Assembly: GCA_018701215.1 (NCBI GenBank)
Contig: JABIWH010000050.1
Coordinates: 310,001-374,000 of the forward strand
Reading direction: 5' to 3'
Length of the DNA: 64,000 nucleotides
Source: Rhodospirillaceae bacterium
Lineage (GTDB): Bacteria > Pseudomonadota > Alphaproteobacteria > GCA-2731375
Under the pieces are notes generated by a model. It had not been told where the DNA came from, did no database searches, and worked only from the letters and a program-made list of their open reading frames with translations. A program made the position numbers and the translations under genes. Within the stretch, counting starts at the first letter, position 1. The number at the start of each line of letters is the position of its first letter. Below are positions 1 through 7,851 of the stretch, piece after piece.

Positions 1-1415
1 ACCGCCTCGGCGTCGAGCTCGTCTGGCGCGGGATCGGCATCAAGGCTGACCGCAATACCCAAGCGGTCCACTTCGGCGCGGAAATAATCCAGCAGCCGCT
101 CGAGCTCCTCCCGATGCGGCGGCTGATGCGCCAGGTTCAATTGACCGCCCAATTGCGAGGCCTTTTCGAACAGCTGCACCGTATGGCCGCGCTTCGCCGC
201 CATGGCCGCCGCCGCCAATCCGGCCGCCCCGCCACCGATCACCGCCAGGCGTTTGGGTGTTACCTGACGGGCCAGGATGGGCTTCAACGCCAGCTCCCGG
301 CTGACCATGGGATTGACCGTGCAGGCCAGGCCAGTGTGTAGATGTACGTTGGCGATACATTCGTTGCAGGCAATGCACGGCGCGATCTGCGCCGCCTGGT
401 CCGCCTTGGCCTTGGCGGCGAAATATGGATCGGCGATCAGGCCACGGCTAAGGCAGATATAGTCCGCATCGCCCCGTGCCAGAATATCCTCCGCCAGCCC
501 CGGCGTATTGATCCGGCCCACGGTCATCACCGGAATATCCAGGCGTTCCTTCATGGCCGCGCTGCAATCGGCGTAGCAGGCATGCTCCGTCGCCATGCCG
601 GGGATGATCATATAGGGGCGGGAGGCATGCAGGCCGCCCGAGACACTGATGGCATCGGCGCCGGCGGCCGCGAACAGCACCGCGCTTTCCACCGCGGCAT
701 CAAGCTCCAGGCCGCCCGGCACATGGTCGCGGGCATTCATGCGAAAGATCACCGGAAAATCGGCGCCGCAGCGGGCCTTGATCGCCTCGACCAGCTCCAC
801 GCCAAACCTTGCCCGCCCGGCAACGTCATGGCCATAGCGGTCCTCCCGCGTATTGCAGGGCGGCGAGAGGAACTGCCCCGCCAGATAACCATGGGCGCCA
901 TGGATCTCGACCGCGTCATAACCAGCGGTCTTGGCCCGCGCCGCGGCATCGGCGAAGCGTCCGACAATGCCCTCGATCTCGGCAATGGTCAGCTCGCGCG
1001 GCAGCACCGCCGCCCCGACGCCGGTATAGCCCGACGGCAAGGCGGATGGCGCCAGGGGCACGGACCCCGAAACCTCCGGCACGCTTTCCCGGCCGCCATG
1101 ATTGATCTGAATGGCGATCTTGGCGCCGGCTTCATGCACCGCATCGACCAGCCGGACCATGCCGGGAATGCAGCCGTCATTGTGCAGCATGGCGTTATGC
1201 TTCAGGCGTTTGCCTTCCTGGTCCACATAGGTCGCCTCAATCACCACCAAGCCGGTGCCGCCACGGGCCCGCTCGGCATAGAATTCGATCATCTCGTCGG
1301 TGACCAGACCTTCGCCATCGGCCAGCTCGGACGAGGTGGCGGCGAAGACGATGCGGTTGGGTACTTCCAGCGCGCCGATTTGGCCGGGCTGGAACAGCTT
1401 TGGGTACGAAGACAT
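1..1415 (-). CDS. 2,4-dienoyl-CoA reductase-type FMN/FAD/Fe-S oxidoreductase (partial, C-terminus off the window)
   Basis: About 471 codons are present; the gene runs off the left edge. The N-terminal part reads as an Old Yellow Enzyme TIM barrel: it opens with LFQPGQIGALEVPNRIV and contains the family motif HGAHGYLAGQFLSP. Next comes a cysteine cluster C-x2-C-x2-C-x11-C (about positions 310-370), suited to a 4Fe-4S cluster, and then a Rossmann motif GGGAAGLAAA for FAD or NAD(P). This order is that of FadH/trimethylamine dehydrogenase-like enzymes, which reduce unsaturated CoA esters or demethylate amines; the substrate is not evident. The ATG at 1415 was chosen because the family's N-terminal motif starts there; the ATG at 1422 is in another frame. 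The divergent neighbour is a cyclase gene. Confidence 0.85.
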   Translation of the reverse strand, partial: MSSYPKLFQPGQIGALEVPNRIVFAATSSELADGEGLVTDEMIEFYAERARGGTGLVVIEATYVDQEGKRLKHNAMLHNDGCIPGMVRLVDAVHEAGAKIAIQINHGGRESVPEVSGSVPLAPSALPSGYTGVGAAVLPRELTIAEIEGIVGRFADAAARAKTAGYDAVEIHGAHGYLAGQFLSPPCNTREDRYGHDVAGRARFGVELVEAIKARCGADFPVIFRMNARDHVPGGLELDAAVESAVLFAAAGADAISVSGGLHASRPYMIIPGMATEHACYADCSAAMKERLDIPVMTVGRINTPGLAEDILARGDADYICLSRGLIADPYFAAKAKADQAAQIAPCIACNECIANVHLHTGLACTVNPMVSRELALKPILARQVTPKRLAVIGGGAAGLAAAAMAAKRGHTVQLFEKASQLGGQLNLAHQPPHREELERLLDYFRAEVDRLGIAVSLDADPAPDELDAEA

Positions 1416-1515
1416 GGCCCATGATCGGATTTAGGGGGCCGTCAGGTCAATGACTGAAATCAACCGGCCGGTTGCAGCTATATCCGATTATATTCGTTTC
1501 GGTTAAGCTGGCGCC

Positions 1516-3276
1516 ATGCAGGGGAGAACGCAACGCAGACTGGCGGCCATTGTCGCTGCGGATGTGGTCGGCTATTCGCGCCTTATGGGCATGGACGAGG
1601 CCGGCACCTTAGCTGCCCTGCGCCAGCATCGCGCGGAACTGATCGACCCTGCGATTGCGGAATTCGGCGGCCGTATCGTCAAGACCATGGGCGACGGCCT
1701 GTTGTTGGAATTCCCCTCCGTAGTCGACGCGGTGCAGTGCGCGCTCCAGGTCCAGAACGCCATGGCGGCGCGAAATGAGAATATCGCCGAGGACCGGCGC
1801 ATCGTCTTTCGCATCGGCATCAACCTGGGCGATATCATCATAGACGGCGATGACATCCACGGCGACGGCATCAACATCGCGGCTCGGCTGGAAGGTTTGG
1901 CCGAGCCGGGCGGTATCTGCATATCGCGCCGCGTCCATGAAGACGTGCAAGACAGGTTGGCGGATGAATTCGCCGACGGCGGCAAGCAGACCCTGAAAAA
2001 CATTGCCCGCCCCGTTCAGGTTTGGCGTTGGTCATCGAGTGGAACGCAACAAACTATACAAGAGGAGACCGAAGCGCAGCCCCTGCCCGACAAGCCCTCC
2101 ATTGCCGTGTTGCCGTTCGACAATATGTCCGGCGACGGGGAACAGGAATATTTCGCCGATGGCATCACCGAAGACATCATCACCGAATTGTCCCGCTTCC
2201 GTGAATTCCTGGTCATCGCGCGCAACTCAACCTTTGTCTACAAGGGCGCGGCAATGGATCTCACGGCGGTCGCGCGGGAATTGAACGCGCGTTATATCGT
2301 CGAGGGCAGCGTCAGGAAGGCCGGCAACCGGGTCCGTGTCACCGCGCAGTTGATCGAGGGCACCACCAACACGCATCTGTGGGCGGACCGGTTCGATGGT
2401 GATTTGACCGATATCTTCGCCCTGCAGGACGAGATTACCGCGGCCATTGTCCGTGCCGTCGCCCCGCGCTTCGTACAGGCGGAGGTGGAGCGGTCCGCCA
2501 AATTATCCGAAACACAATTGTCCTCCTGGGACAGCCTGTTGCGGGCCCGGGCATTGTTGGCAGCGCTGGACAGAGAAGGTGTAGGAGAGGCGATGCCTCT
2601 GTTACGCACCGCCATTCGCCAGGATCCACGAAATGCGCAGGCCCATAGCTGGCTCGCCTATGCGCTTTTTCTCAGTTCCGCGTTCGGCTGGTTCGGTGAT
2701 CCGGATATCAGCCGCGATGAGGCGGTTTCGTTCGCCCGCCAGGCGGTATCTATTGACCCGGATGATGCCTTATCTCATGTGGTTTTAGGCCTGATCGAGG
2801 CCTCTGCGACAAATGACATGCAAGCTGCGGCGCGGGCTTATGAAAGGGCATTGGGGATCAATCCGAATTTCGCCATGGCTTACGGTTTCATGGGTGGAAA
2901 TCAGGCAGTTCTTGGCAACTTCGCAGCAGCGCGGACGCATCTTGATCAGGCTTTGCGCCTAAGTCCACGCGACCCTAGTGCGGGCCTGTGGCAGATCCTG
3001 TATAATATTGGCCTCTTCGGCGCTGAACGCTATGACGACGTTGTAAGTGGTGCCGACGAGGCGATCAGGAGCAATCCGGATTTCGCCGGCCTCTATCGCC
3101 AGCGCGCGGCGGCGTTGGCCAAGTTGGGGCGGATAGAAGAAGCGCGCAATGACATTAAACAAGTCCTGCGCCTGGACCCCGATATTACGATCAAAATCAT
3201 GCGCGGGACGCCATTTTGGCTGGATGTAGAGCCCTTTCTTGACGCCCTGCGCGAAGCCGGACTGCCGGAAGAATGA
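1516..3276 (+). CDS. class III adenylate/guanylate cyclase with TolB-like and TPR domains
   Basis: The protein has 586 residues and no transmembrane segment or signal peptide. Residues about 8-175 form a class III nucleotide cyclase domain, with candidate metal-binding aspartates D16 (AADVVGYS) and D60 (TMGDGLLLEF). Residues about 190-310 match the TolB/FlgO-like region often joined to these cyclases (SIAVLPFDNMSGD, then a YIVEGSVRK motif). The remainder is helical TPR repeats (about 350-580). Such proteins are common in alphaproteobacteria and are thought to make cAMP in response to protein partners held by the TPRs; the signal is unknown. It stands alone and is followed by a strong hairpin. 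Domain assignment is by motif recognition. Confidence 0.88.
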   Translation: MQGRTQRRLAAIVAADVVGYSRLMGMDEAGTLAALRQHRAELIDPAIAEFGGRIVKTMGDGLLLEFPSVVDAVQCALQVQNAMAARNENIAEDRRIVFRIGINLGDIIIDGDDIHGDGINIAARLEGLAEPGGICISRRVHEDVQDRLADEFADGGKQTLKNIARPVQVWRWSSSGTQQTIQEETEAQPLPDKPSIAVLPFDNMSGDGEQEYFADGITEDIITELSRFREFLVIARNSTFVYKGAAMDLTAVARELNARYIVEGSVRKAGNRVRVTAQLIEGTTNTHLWADRFDGDLTDIFALQDEITAAIVRAVAPRFVQAEVERSAKLSETQLSSWDSLLRARALLAALDREGVGEAMPLLRTAIRQDPRNAQAHSWLAYALFLSSAFGWFGDPDISRDEAVSFARQAVSIDPDDALSHVVLGLIEASATNDMQAAARAYERALGINPNFAMAYGFMGGNQAVLGNFAAARTHLDQALRLSPRDPSAGLWQILYNIGLFGAERYDDVVSGADEAIRSNPDFAGLYRQRAAALAKLGRIEEARNDIKQVLRLDPDITIKIMRGTPFWLDVEPFLDALREAGLPEE

Positions 3277-3292
3277 GCGCGTTAAACGACGA

Positions 3293-3325
3293 CGCTCCCG
3301 CCTTCCAATGGGAAGTGCGGGAGCG
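3293..3325. terminator. strong intergenic hairpin, probable bidirectional terminator
   Basis: CGCTCCCGC at 3293-3301 pairs with GCGGGAGCG at 3317-3325. An inner CTTCC/GGAAG stem extends this to about 14 base pairs with a four-base loop and one bulge. It lies between the convergent cyclase and cytochrome genes. There is only a weak T-run on either side, so the terminator role is inferred from position and stability. Confidence 0.6.
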
Positions 3326-3366
3326 CCGTTCGGATTCAGGTTGAGGCCGGAATCCTTTGCGTTCTG

Positions 3367-3846
3367 CTATTTTTTCTTCTCGGCGCGGAACGGTTTGTGG
3401 CAGCCGCCACAGCCCTTACCCACGGGACCGATGGCGCCTTTCAGGCCGTCGAGGCCAGAGCCGGCGACCTTGACCAGGTTTTCCACCGCCATCTTGTATG
3501 CCTTGCCCTTGCCGGCAACTTCGGGATAGGTGCTCCAGATGTTCGGCATGGCGCGGGTCTTGGTCCCCAGCATGTCGTTGCCGGATCCTTTTGGCCACAT
3601 TTTGGAGCCATCCAGTTTGGTCAGCGCCAGCAAGCTGTTCGCCGCCCCCTGGGCGGTCTTGGCGTCGTAGGCGATTTTGCCTTTTGCCATGCCGCCCAAT
3701 TGGCCCATGTAAAAGGCCCTAAGCTTCATATCCGCCTTGCGGGCCCCGACCGCCTTGTCCATGGGCCCCGCCTGAACAGCCGCCATCGGCACCGCCGCGA
3801 TGGCCATTGCGATCACAATATTCCTGAGTACCTTCATCATCCCCAT
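3367..3846 (-). CDS. cytochrome c-prime family protein
   Basis: This is a 159-residue exported c-type cytochrome. An N-terminal signal peptide (basic start, then a hydrophobic stretch ending AAVQAGP) precedes a four-helix-bundle-like sequence. The haem-binding motif C146-x2-C149-H150 lies near the C-terminus, which is the arrangement of cytochrome c-prime. These periplasmic high-spin haem proteins bind NO and may protect against nitrosative stress. ATG 3846 is preferred over GTG 3852 because AGGGG lies five bases upstream; ATGs at 3840 and 3837 are also possible. It is transcribed divergently from a LysR regulator, which may control it. The C-terminal tail is unusually lysine-rich (AEKKK). 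Confidence 0.82.
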   Translation of the reverse strand: MGMMKVLRNIVIAMAIAAVPMAAVQAGPMDKAVGARKADMKLRAFYMGQLGGMAKGKIAYDAKTAQGAANSLLALTKLDGSKMWPKGSGNDMLGTKTRAMPNIWSTYPEVAGKGKAYKMAVENLVKVAGSGLDGLKGAIGPVGKGCGGCHKPFRAEKKK

Positions 3847-3860
3847 TTCCACCCCTATTG

Positions 3861-3955
3861 TTGCACATGAGAGATTTACTATTGCGGCAGTTTATCTTGT
3901 GCAATTTTATGGTACCATTCGGTAATTATGCACGCCTATCAGTGCATATTTGCAC
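3861..3955. promoter_or_regulatory. cluster of TGCAC/GTGCA half-sites in the cytochrome/LysR divergent region
   Basis: Five copies of TGCAC or its complement occur in 95 bases: 3862-3866, 3899-3903, 3929-3933, 3942-3946 and 3951-3955. The last two form a perfect GTGCA-TATT-TGCAC inverted repeat. TTGCACA (3861-3867) and TGTGCAA (3898-3904) form a second, wider one. Such paired half-sites between a LysR gene and a divergent target are typical of LysR operators; binding is inferred. Confidence 0.45.
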
Positions 3956-3987
3956 AGACGATCCAATAGAATGCAAGCGGGGATAAG

Positions 3988-4872
3988 ATGGCCTGGGATG
4001 ATCTGCGTTTTGTCTTGTCCGTCGCCGAAGAGGGTACGTTGAGCGGCGCGGCGCGGACGCTGGGGGTCAATCATTCCACGGTCCTGCGCCGGGTTGCCGC
4101 GTTCGAGGCGGAAAAGGGCGTGCAGTTGTTCGAACGGACGTCATCGGGCTATGCCCTCAGGCCGGAAAGCCGGCCCTTGCTGGCGGCCTTGCGGGCGATC
4201 AAGGATCAGGTCAACGGCCTGGACCGGGCCATCGCCAAACAGGGGTTGGAGTTGGACGGTCCGGTTCGCGTCACCACATCCGACAGTATCGCCGCCGCCG
4301 GCTTGACCGGCTACGTCGCGGCATTTCAGGCCCAGCATCCAGGTGTGGTCGCCGAATTGAACATCACCAACAGCTATGTGGATTTCTCGAACATGGAGGC
4401 GGATATCACGATCCGCCCGGCCGCGGCCCTGTCCGAGGAGCTGGCGGGAGAACCCGCCTGTGAGCTATCCCTACGCGTTTACGCCACGCCGGGATATCTG
4501 ACGCAGAACCCCGCCGCCAGCTATGACGGCCATGTATGGCTGGGCGTCGCGGCGCCATTGACCTCGACCACGGTTGGTGAATGGCAGCGGCGGAATCTGC
4601 CGGATGTCAATATCGTCCTGCGCTCGAATTCCTTCGTCGGACTGCGCGATGCGGCCGAATGCGGCCTGGGGCTGGCTATGTTGCCCTGCTGCATGGGTGA
4701 TCCATCGCCGCGTTTGATCCGCGCCGAGGCGTTCCCCGAAGCGCTGTCCGCATCCCTATGGGTGGCTACCCACAAGGACATGGCAGGTTCCGCCAAGGTG
4801 CAGTCGATCCTGTCGTGGTTTACCGAGGCGATCCGCGCGGATGCTGATCTTTTCGAAGGACGAAAACCCTAG
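3988..4872 (+). CDS. LysR family transcriptional regulator
   Basis: The 294-residue protein starts with a winged helix-turn-helix (residues about 1-60: AWDDLRFVLSVAEEGTLSGA, followed by LGVNHSTVLRRVAAFE). A periplasmic-binding-protein-like effector domain follows (about 90-290). The length is normal for LysR regulators, and ATG 3988 fits the family start, with GGGGATAAG just upstream. It is divergent from the cytochrome c-prime gene across 141 bases holding repeated TGCAC half-sites, suggesting that it regulates that gene and perhaps itself. The effector is unknown. It converges with rpoH, leaving only 26 bases between the two stops. Confidence 0.88.
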   Translation: MAWDDLRFVLSVAEEGTLSGAARTLGVNHSTVLRRVAAFEAEKGVQLFERTSSGYALRPESRPLLAALRAIKDQVNGLDRAIAKQGLELDGPVRVTTSDSIAAAGLTGYVAAFQAQHPGVVAELNITNSYVDFSNMEADITIRPAAALSEELAGEPACELSLRVYATPGYLTQNPAASYDGHVWLGVAAPLTSTTVGEWQRRNLPDVNIVLRSNSFVGLRDAAECGLGLAMLPCCMGDPSPRLIRAEAFPEALSASLWVATHKDMAGSAKVQSILSWFTEAIRADADLFEGRKP

Positions 4873-4898
4873 GCCTTGCGTTGCCAGGCCGGGCGTTG

Positions 4899-5927
4899 CT
4901 ATGCCAGGCGCTGTTCCACCGCTTCCCGGCGCACATTTTTTTGCAGTTTTTCAAACGCCCGCACTTCGATCTGGCGCACACGCTCGCGGCTGATGTTGAA
5001 ATCCTTGGAGAGTTCTTCCAGGGTTTTTGGATCGTCCGTCAGGCGGCGCTCGGTAATGATATGGCGCTCGCGTTCGTTCAGATTTTCCATGGCACCCATC
5101 AACAGCGCCCGGCGTTTGCCAAGCTCCTCCGATTCCGCCAGTTCCGTCTCCTGATCGGTGCTGTCATCAACCAGCCAATCCTGCCACTCCCCATCGCCCT
5201 CAGCCCGCAGCGGTGCGTTCAGGGAATTGTCGGGGCCGGCCAGACGGCGGTTCATGGAGACCACGTCTTTTTCCGGCACGTTCAGGGCGGTGGCGATCTT
5301 TTCCACCTGATCGGGGCGCATATCGCCCTCGTCAATGGCCTGGATCTGACCCTTTAGCTTGCGCAGCTTGAAAAACAGCTTTTTCTGCGCCGCCGTGGTG
5401 CCGATTTTCACCAGAGACCAGGAACGCAGGATATATTCCTGAATATTCGCCCTGATCCACCACATGGCATACGTGGCGAGGCGAAAGCCGCGCTCCGGCT
5501 CGAACCGTTTGACCGCCTGCATCAGGCCGATATTGCCTTCCGCGATCAATTCAGCCACGGGCAGGCCATAGCCCCGGTAACCCATGGCGATCTTGGCCAC
5601 CAGACGCAAATGCGAGGTCACCATTTTATGCGCGGCCTCACGGTCATCATGCTCCCGCCAGGCCTGGGCCAGCATATATTCCTCTTCATGGGGCAGCATG
5701 GGGTATTTGCGAATTTCCTGCAGATAGCGCGACAGGCTGGCCTCCGGCGTCGGGGCCGGGGGCAGGCCAAGGCCACTGTCACGGCTTGCCGGCGTCGCGT
5801 CCGCCTTGGCAGGCTTCTTCACGGCCGTCTTCGCGGCGGTCTCCGGCATCTTGGCGTCGGACGCGCCCTTGGAGCCCTTCTTGGCGTCGGATTTAGCACT
5901 TTTCGGTTTCGTCTTGCTCGCTACCAT
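4899..5927 (-). CDS. rpoH: RNA polymerase sigma-32 heat-shock factor RpoH
   Basis: The 342-residue protein has sigma region 2 (AYMWWIRANIQEY-type core, here YAMWWIRANIQEYILRSWSL), the RpoH-specific segment GTTAAQKKLFFKLRKLK, and a C-terminal region 4 helix-turn-helix (ISRERVRQIEVRAFEKLQ). It directs transcription of heat-shock chaperone and protease genes. An extra N-terminal tail of about 50 residues is rich in lysine and alanine; many RpoH proteins are near 300 residues. ATG 5927 was chosen because AAGG lies five bases upstream and a consensus promoter lies about 70 bases upstream; a longer reading from 6020 would begin above the likely transcription start. The neighbours rluD and DUF6476 are usual in alphaproteobacteria. 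Confidence 0.93.
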   Translation of the reverse strand: MVASKTKPKSAKSDAKKGSKGASDAKMPETAAKTAVKKPAKADATPASRDSGLGLPPAPTPEASLSRYLQEIRKYPMLPHEEEYMLAQAWREHDDREAAHKMVTSHLRLVAKIAMGYRGYGLPVAELIAEGNIGLMQAVKRFEPERGFRLATYAMWWIRANIQEYILRSWSLVKIGTTAAQKKLFFKLRKLKGQIQAIDEGDMRPDQVEKIATALNVPEKDVVSMNRRLAGPDNSLNAPLRAEGDGEWQDWLVDDSTDQETELAESEELGKRRALLMGAMENLNERERHIITERRLTDDPKTLEELSKDFNISRERVRQIEVRAFEKLQKNVRREAVEQRLA

Positions 5928-6003
5928 TGCCTTCACCCATGCACCGTTCACGCCGGTGCGTTGCTTATATTCCTGGTTACGGTCTGATTGGATGCAGGCC
6001 GCT

Positions 6004-6032
6004 ATGTTACTGAAAAACAAAGATTATGTCAA
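6004..6032 (-). promoter_or_regulatory. sigma-70-type promoter of rpoH
   Basis: On the minus strand TTGACA (6032-6027) is followed after exactly 17 bases by TAACAT (6009-6004). Transcription would start near 5997, giving a leader of about 70 bases before the rpoH ATG at 5927. The -35 box is perfect and the -10 differs from TATAAT at two positions. Nothing was tested about possible RNA-thermometer folding of the leader. Confidence 0.65.
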
Positions 6033-6091
6033 GGAAATCCCCTCGAAGGCCGCCAGAGCAGTCATGGACCGCGGCCCTCACCCCACTCCTT

Positions 6092-7093
6092 TTAGGCGCT
6101 ATCGTGGCGTCGGAAAAGCTCCAACAGCGCTTGCATGTCATGTGGTGGGTCACTCTGAAAATTCAAGTCCCGGCCATCCACCGGATGGCGGAAGCCTAGT
6201 TCGGCCGCATGCAGGGCCTGACGCTTGAAAGCGGCGATCGCCTGGCGCAAATCATCGGGTAAATCATTGCTGCGGCCCCGCCTGGCACGGCTATATAACG
6301 GATCGCCCAGGACGGGATGGCCAAGGGAGGCCATATGCACCCTGATCTGATGCGTACGGCCAGTTTCCAAGCGGCAATCGACCAGGCTGGCGGTCAAACC
6401 GTAGGCTTCCACCAAGGCATAATGGGTTACCGCCGGCTTGCCGCCACGGGCCACAATGGCCATTTTCTTGCGGTTTTTGGGGTCTCGGCCAATGTTGCCC
6501 TCGACCCTGCCAACTGAGTGTGCGGCATGGCCCCACACCAGCGCGCGATAGCGGCGTTGAATATCATGGCGGGCGAACAACTCGCTCAAACCTATGTGGG
6601 CGGCATCATGCTTGGCCGCCACTATCAGCCCGGACGTATCCTTGTCCAGGCGGTGCACGATGCCGGGCCGGCGCACCCCACCCACGCCCGAGAGGCTATC
6701 GCCACAATGGGCCAGCAGGGCATTAACAAGCGTATGATCGGGATTGCCCGGTGCGGGATGGACCACAAGACCGGCGGGTTTATCGAGCACGATCAGATGT
6801 TCGTCCTCGTAGACAATATCCAGATCCATGGCCTGGGGCTGGGGTGTGGCGTCTATGGGCGGGGGTATATCGAGGGTAATCGTCTCGCCGGATTTGACCC
6901 GGTACGAGGCCTCGGTTACCGTCCGTCTATTGGCTGTTTGCTCGATCGATACATGACCGGCTTCGATCAAGGCTTTAATGCGCATGCGTGAAAGCCCCTC
7001 GATTGCCAGAGAGAGCAGACGGTCGAGACGCTGCCGGGCCTGATCGGGCTCAACCACGATTTCATGCACGGCTATTTTCGGATCTTCACTCAT
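6092..7093 (-). CDS. rluD: RluA/RluD family 23S rRNA pseudouridine synthase
   Basis: The 333-residue protein has an N-terminal S4 RNA-binding domain (residues about 15-65, RLDRLLSLAIEGLSRMRIK) and a pseudouridine synthase domain with the catalytic-aspartate motif HRLDKDTSGL. Further family motifs are LVVHPAPGN and LETGRTHQIRVHM. Enzymes of this group convert uridines to pseudouridine in helix 69 of 23S rRNA; RluD is the closest match by motif, but RluA or RluC activity is not excluded. The ATG at 7093 is immediately head-to-head with, and overlaps, the ATG of the divergent DUF6476 gene at 7092. The 3' end lies about 165 bases from the rpoH start in the same direction. Confidence 0.87.
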   Translation of the reverse strand: MSEDPKIAVHEIVVEPDQARQRLDRLLSLAIEGLSRMRIKALIEAGHVSIEQTANRRTVTEASYRVKSGETITLDIPPPIDATPQPQAMDLDIVYEDEHLIVLDKPAGLVVHPAPGNPDHTLVNALLAHCGDSLSGVGGVRRPGIVHRLDKDTSGLIVAAKHDAAHIGLSELFARHDIQRRYRALVWGHAAHSVGRVEGNIGRDPKNRKKMAIVARGGKPAVTHYALVEAYGLTASLVDCRLETGRTHQIRVHMASLGHPVLGDPLYSRARRGRSNDLPDDLRQAIAAFKRQALHAAELGFRHPVDGRDLNFQSDPPHDMQALLELFRRHDSA

Positions 7094-7418
7094 GACCCAA
7101 CACTGGACCGAGAATAGTACCCGGCTCAAGCTTCTCGTTGGCGGAATGACCACTTTGTTGGTTATCGGTTTGATTTTGTTGGTGGTTGGCATTGCCCGAA
7201 CATCCAAGGAATTGACCGAACAGAGCGAGCAACTGGCGGCAAAAATCGGCGATGTGCCGGTAAAAATGGCGCCAGGCGACACCTTGATCAATCTGAGCGC
7301 CGATAACGGCAAGCTTTATCTGGCCATCCGGCATGGCGACGGGACGCAATCGGTCCTGGTGCTGGATGCCAAGAACGGCAAGCAATTAGGCCGGCTAGAG
7401 TTGGAAACCAGCCCGTGA
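7092..7418 (+). CDS. DUF6476 family single-pass membrane protein
   Basis: The 108-residue protein has one hydrophobic segment (about residues 18-35, GGMTTLLVIGLILLVVGIA) and a soluble tail of about 70 residues ending LGRLELETSP. It fits the uncharacterised DUF6476 family, which sits beside rluD and rpoH in many alphaproteobacteria. The function is unknown. Its start codon overlaps the rluD start codon on the other strand within one CATGA, so each gene's ribosome-binding region would have to lie in the other's coding sequence; no clear Shine-Dalgarno is visible. The 3' end overlaps the next gene by four bases (GTGA). Confidence 0.75.
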   Translation: MTQHWTENSTRLKLLVGGMTTLLVIGLILLVVGIARTSKELTEQSEQLAAKIGDVPVKMAPGDTLINLSADNGKLYLAIRHGDGTQSVLVLDAKNGKQLGRLELETSP

Positions 7419-7834
7419 TCGTGCTGCCCAAGGCGCCGCGCGCGGCCATCGCCACGCATGCGGCAGCGGATTATCCGAATGAAGCCTGCGGTTTGTTGCT
7501 GGGACGGCGGGACGGCGAAGACATGATTGTCTCCCAGGCCGTGGCCAGCGCCAATGTGGCGGACGAACCCAGCCACCGTTTTGCCATCGATCCCGGCCTT
7601 CGCCTGCGCCTGCAAAAGGCCGCGCGCACAGGGACCGAACAGATATTGGGGCATTATCACAGCCACCCAGATGGCGCCGCCAAGCCTTCTAAGACCGACC
7701 AGGCCGGCATCTATGAAGCCGATCTGGTCTGGCTGATTGCATCGGTAAGAGGCGGCCAGGCTGGCGGCATCGCCGCCTTCATGCCCTGGGCCGATTGCGG
7801 CGGCTTCGATGAAATCGAATTACGTGATGACTAG
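7415..7834 (+). CDS. M67 family JAMM/MPN metallopeptidase
   Basis: The 139-residue protein has the complete zinc motif of JAMM isopeptidases: a glutamate in PNEACGLLLG and H-x-H-x10-D in GHYHSHPDGAAKPSKTD. Bacterial stand-alone members cleave small ubiquitin-like proteins, such as MoaD/ThiS-type sulfur carriers, from partners. Molybdenum enzymes are encoded elsewhere in the window, but no sulfur carrier lies next to it, so the substrate is unknown. Translation starts at GTG 7415, overlapping the stop of the DUF6476 gene as GTGA, which implies translational coupling. Confidence 0.85.
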   Translation: MIVLPKAPRAAIATHAAADYPNEACGLLLGRRDGEDMIVSQAVASANVADEPSHRFAIDPGLRLRLQKAARTGTEQILGHYHSHPDGAAKPSKTDQAGIYEADLVWLIASVRGGQAGGIAAFMPWADCGGFDEIELRDD

Positions 7835-7851
7835 ATGACTAAGGTAGCAAG

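Noticed and set aside
5928..6020. Longer rpoH start at 6020
   Set aside because: The consensus promoter at 6004-6032 would start transcription near 5997, below that codon, while the ATG at 5927 has a ribosome-binding site.
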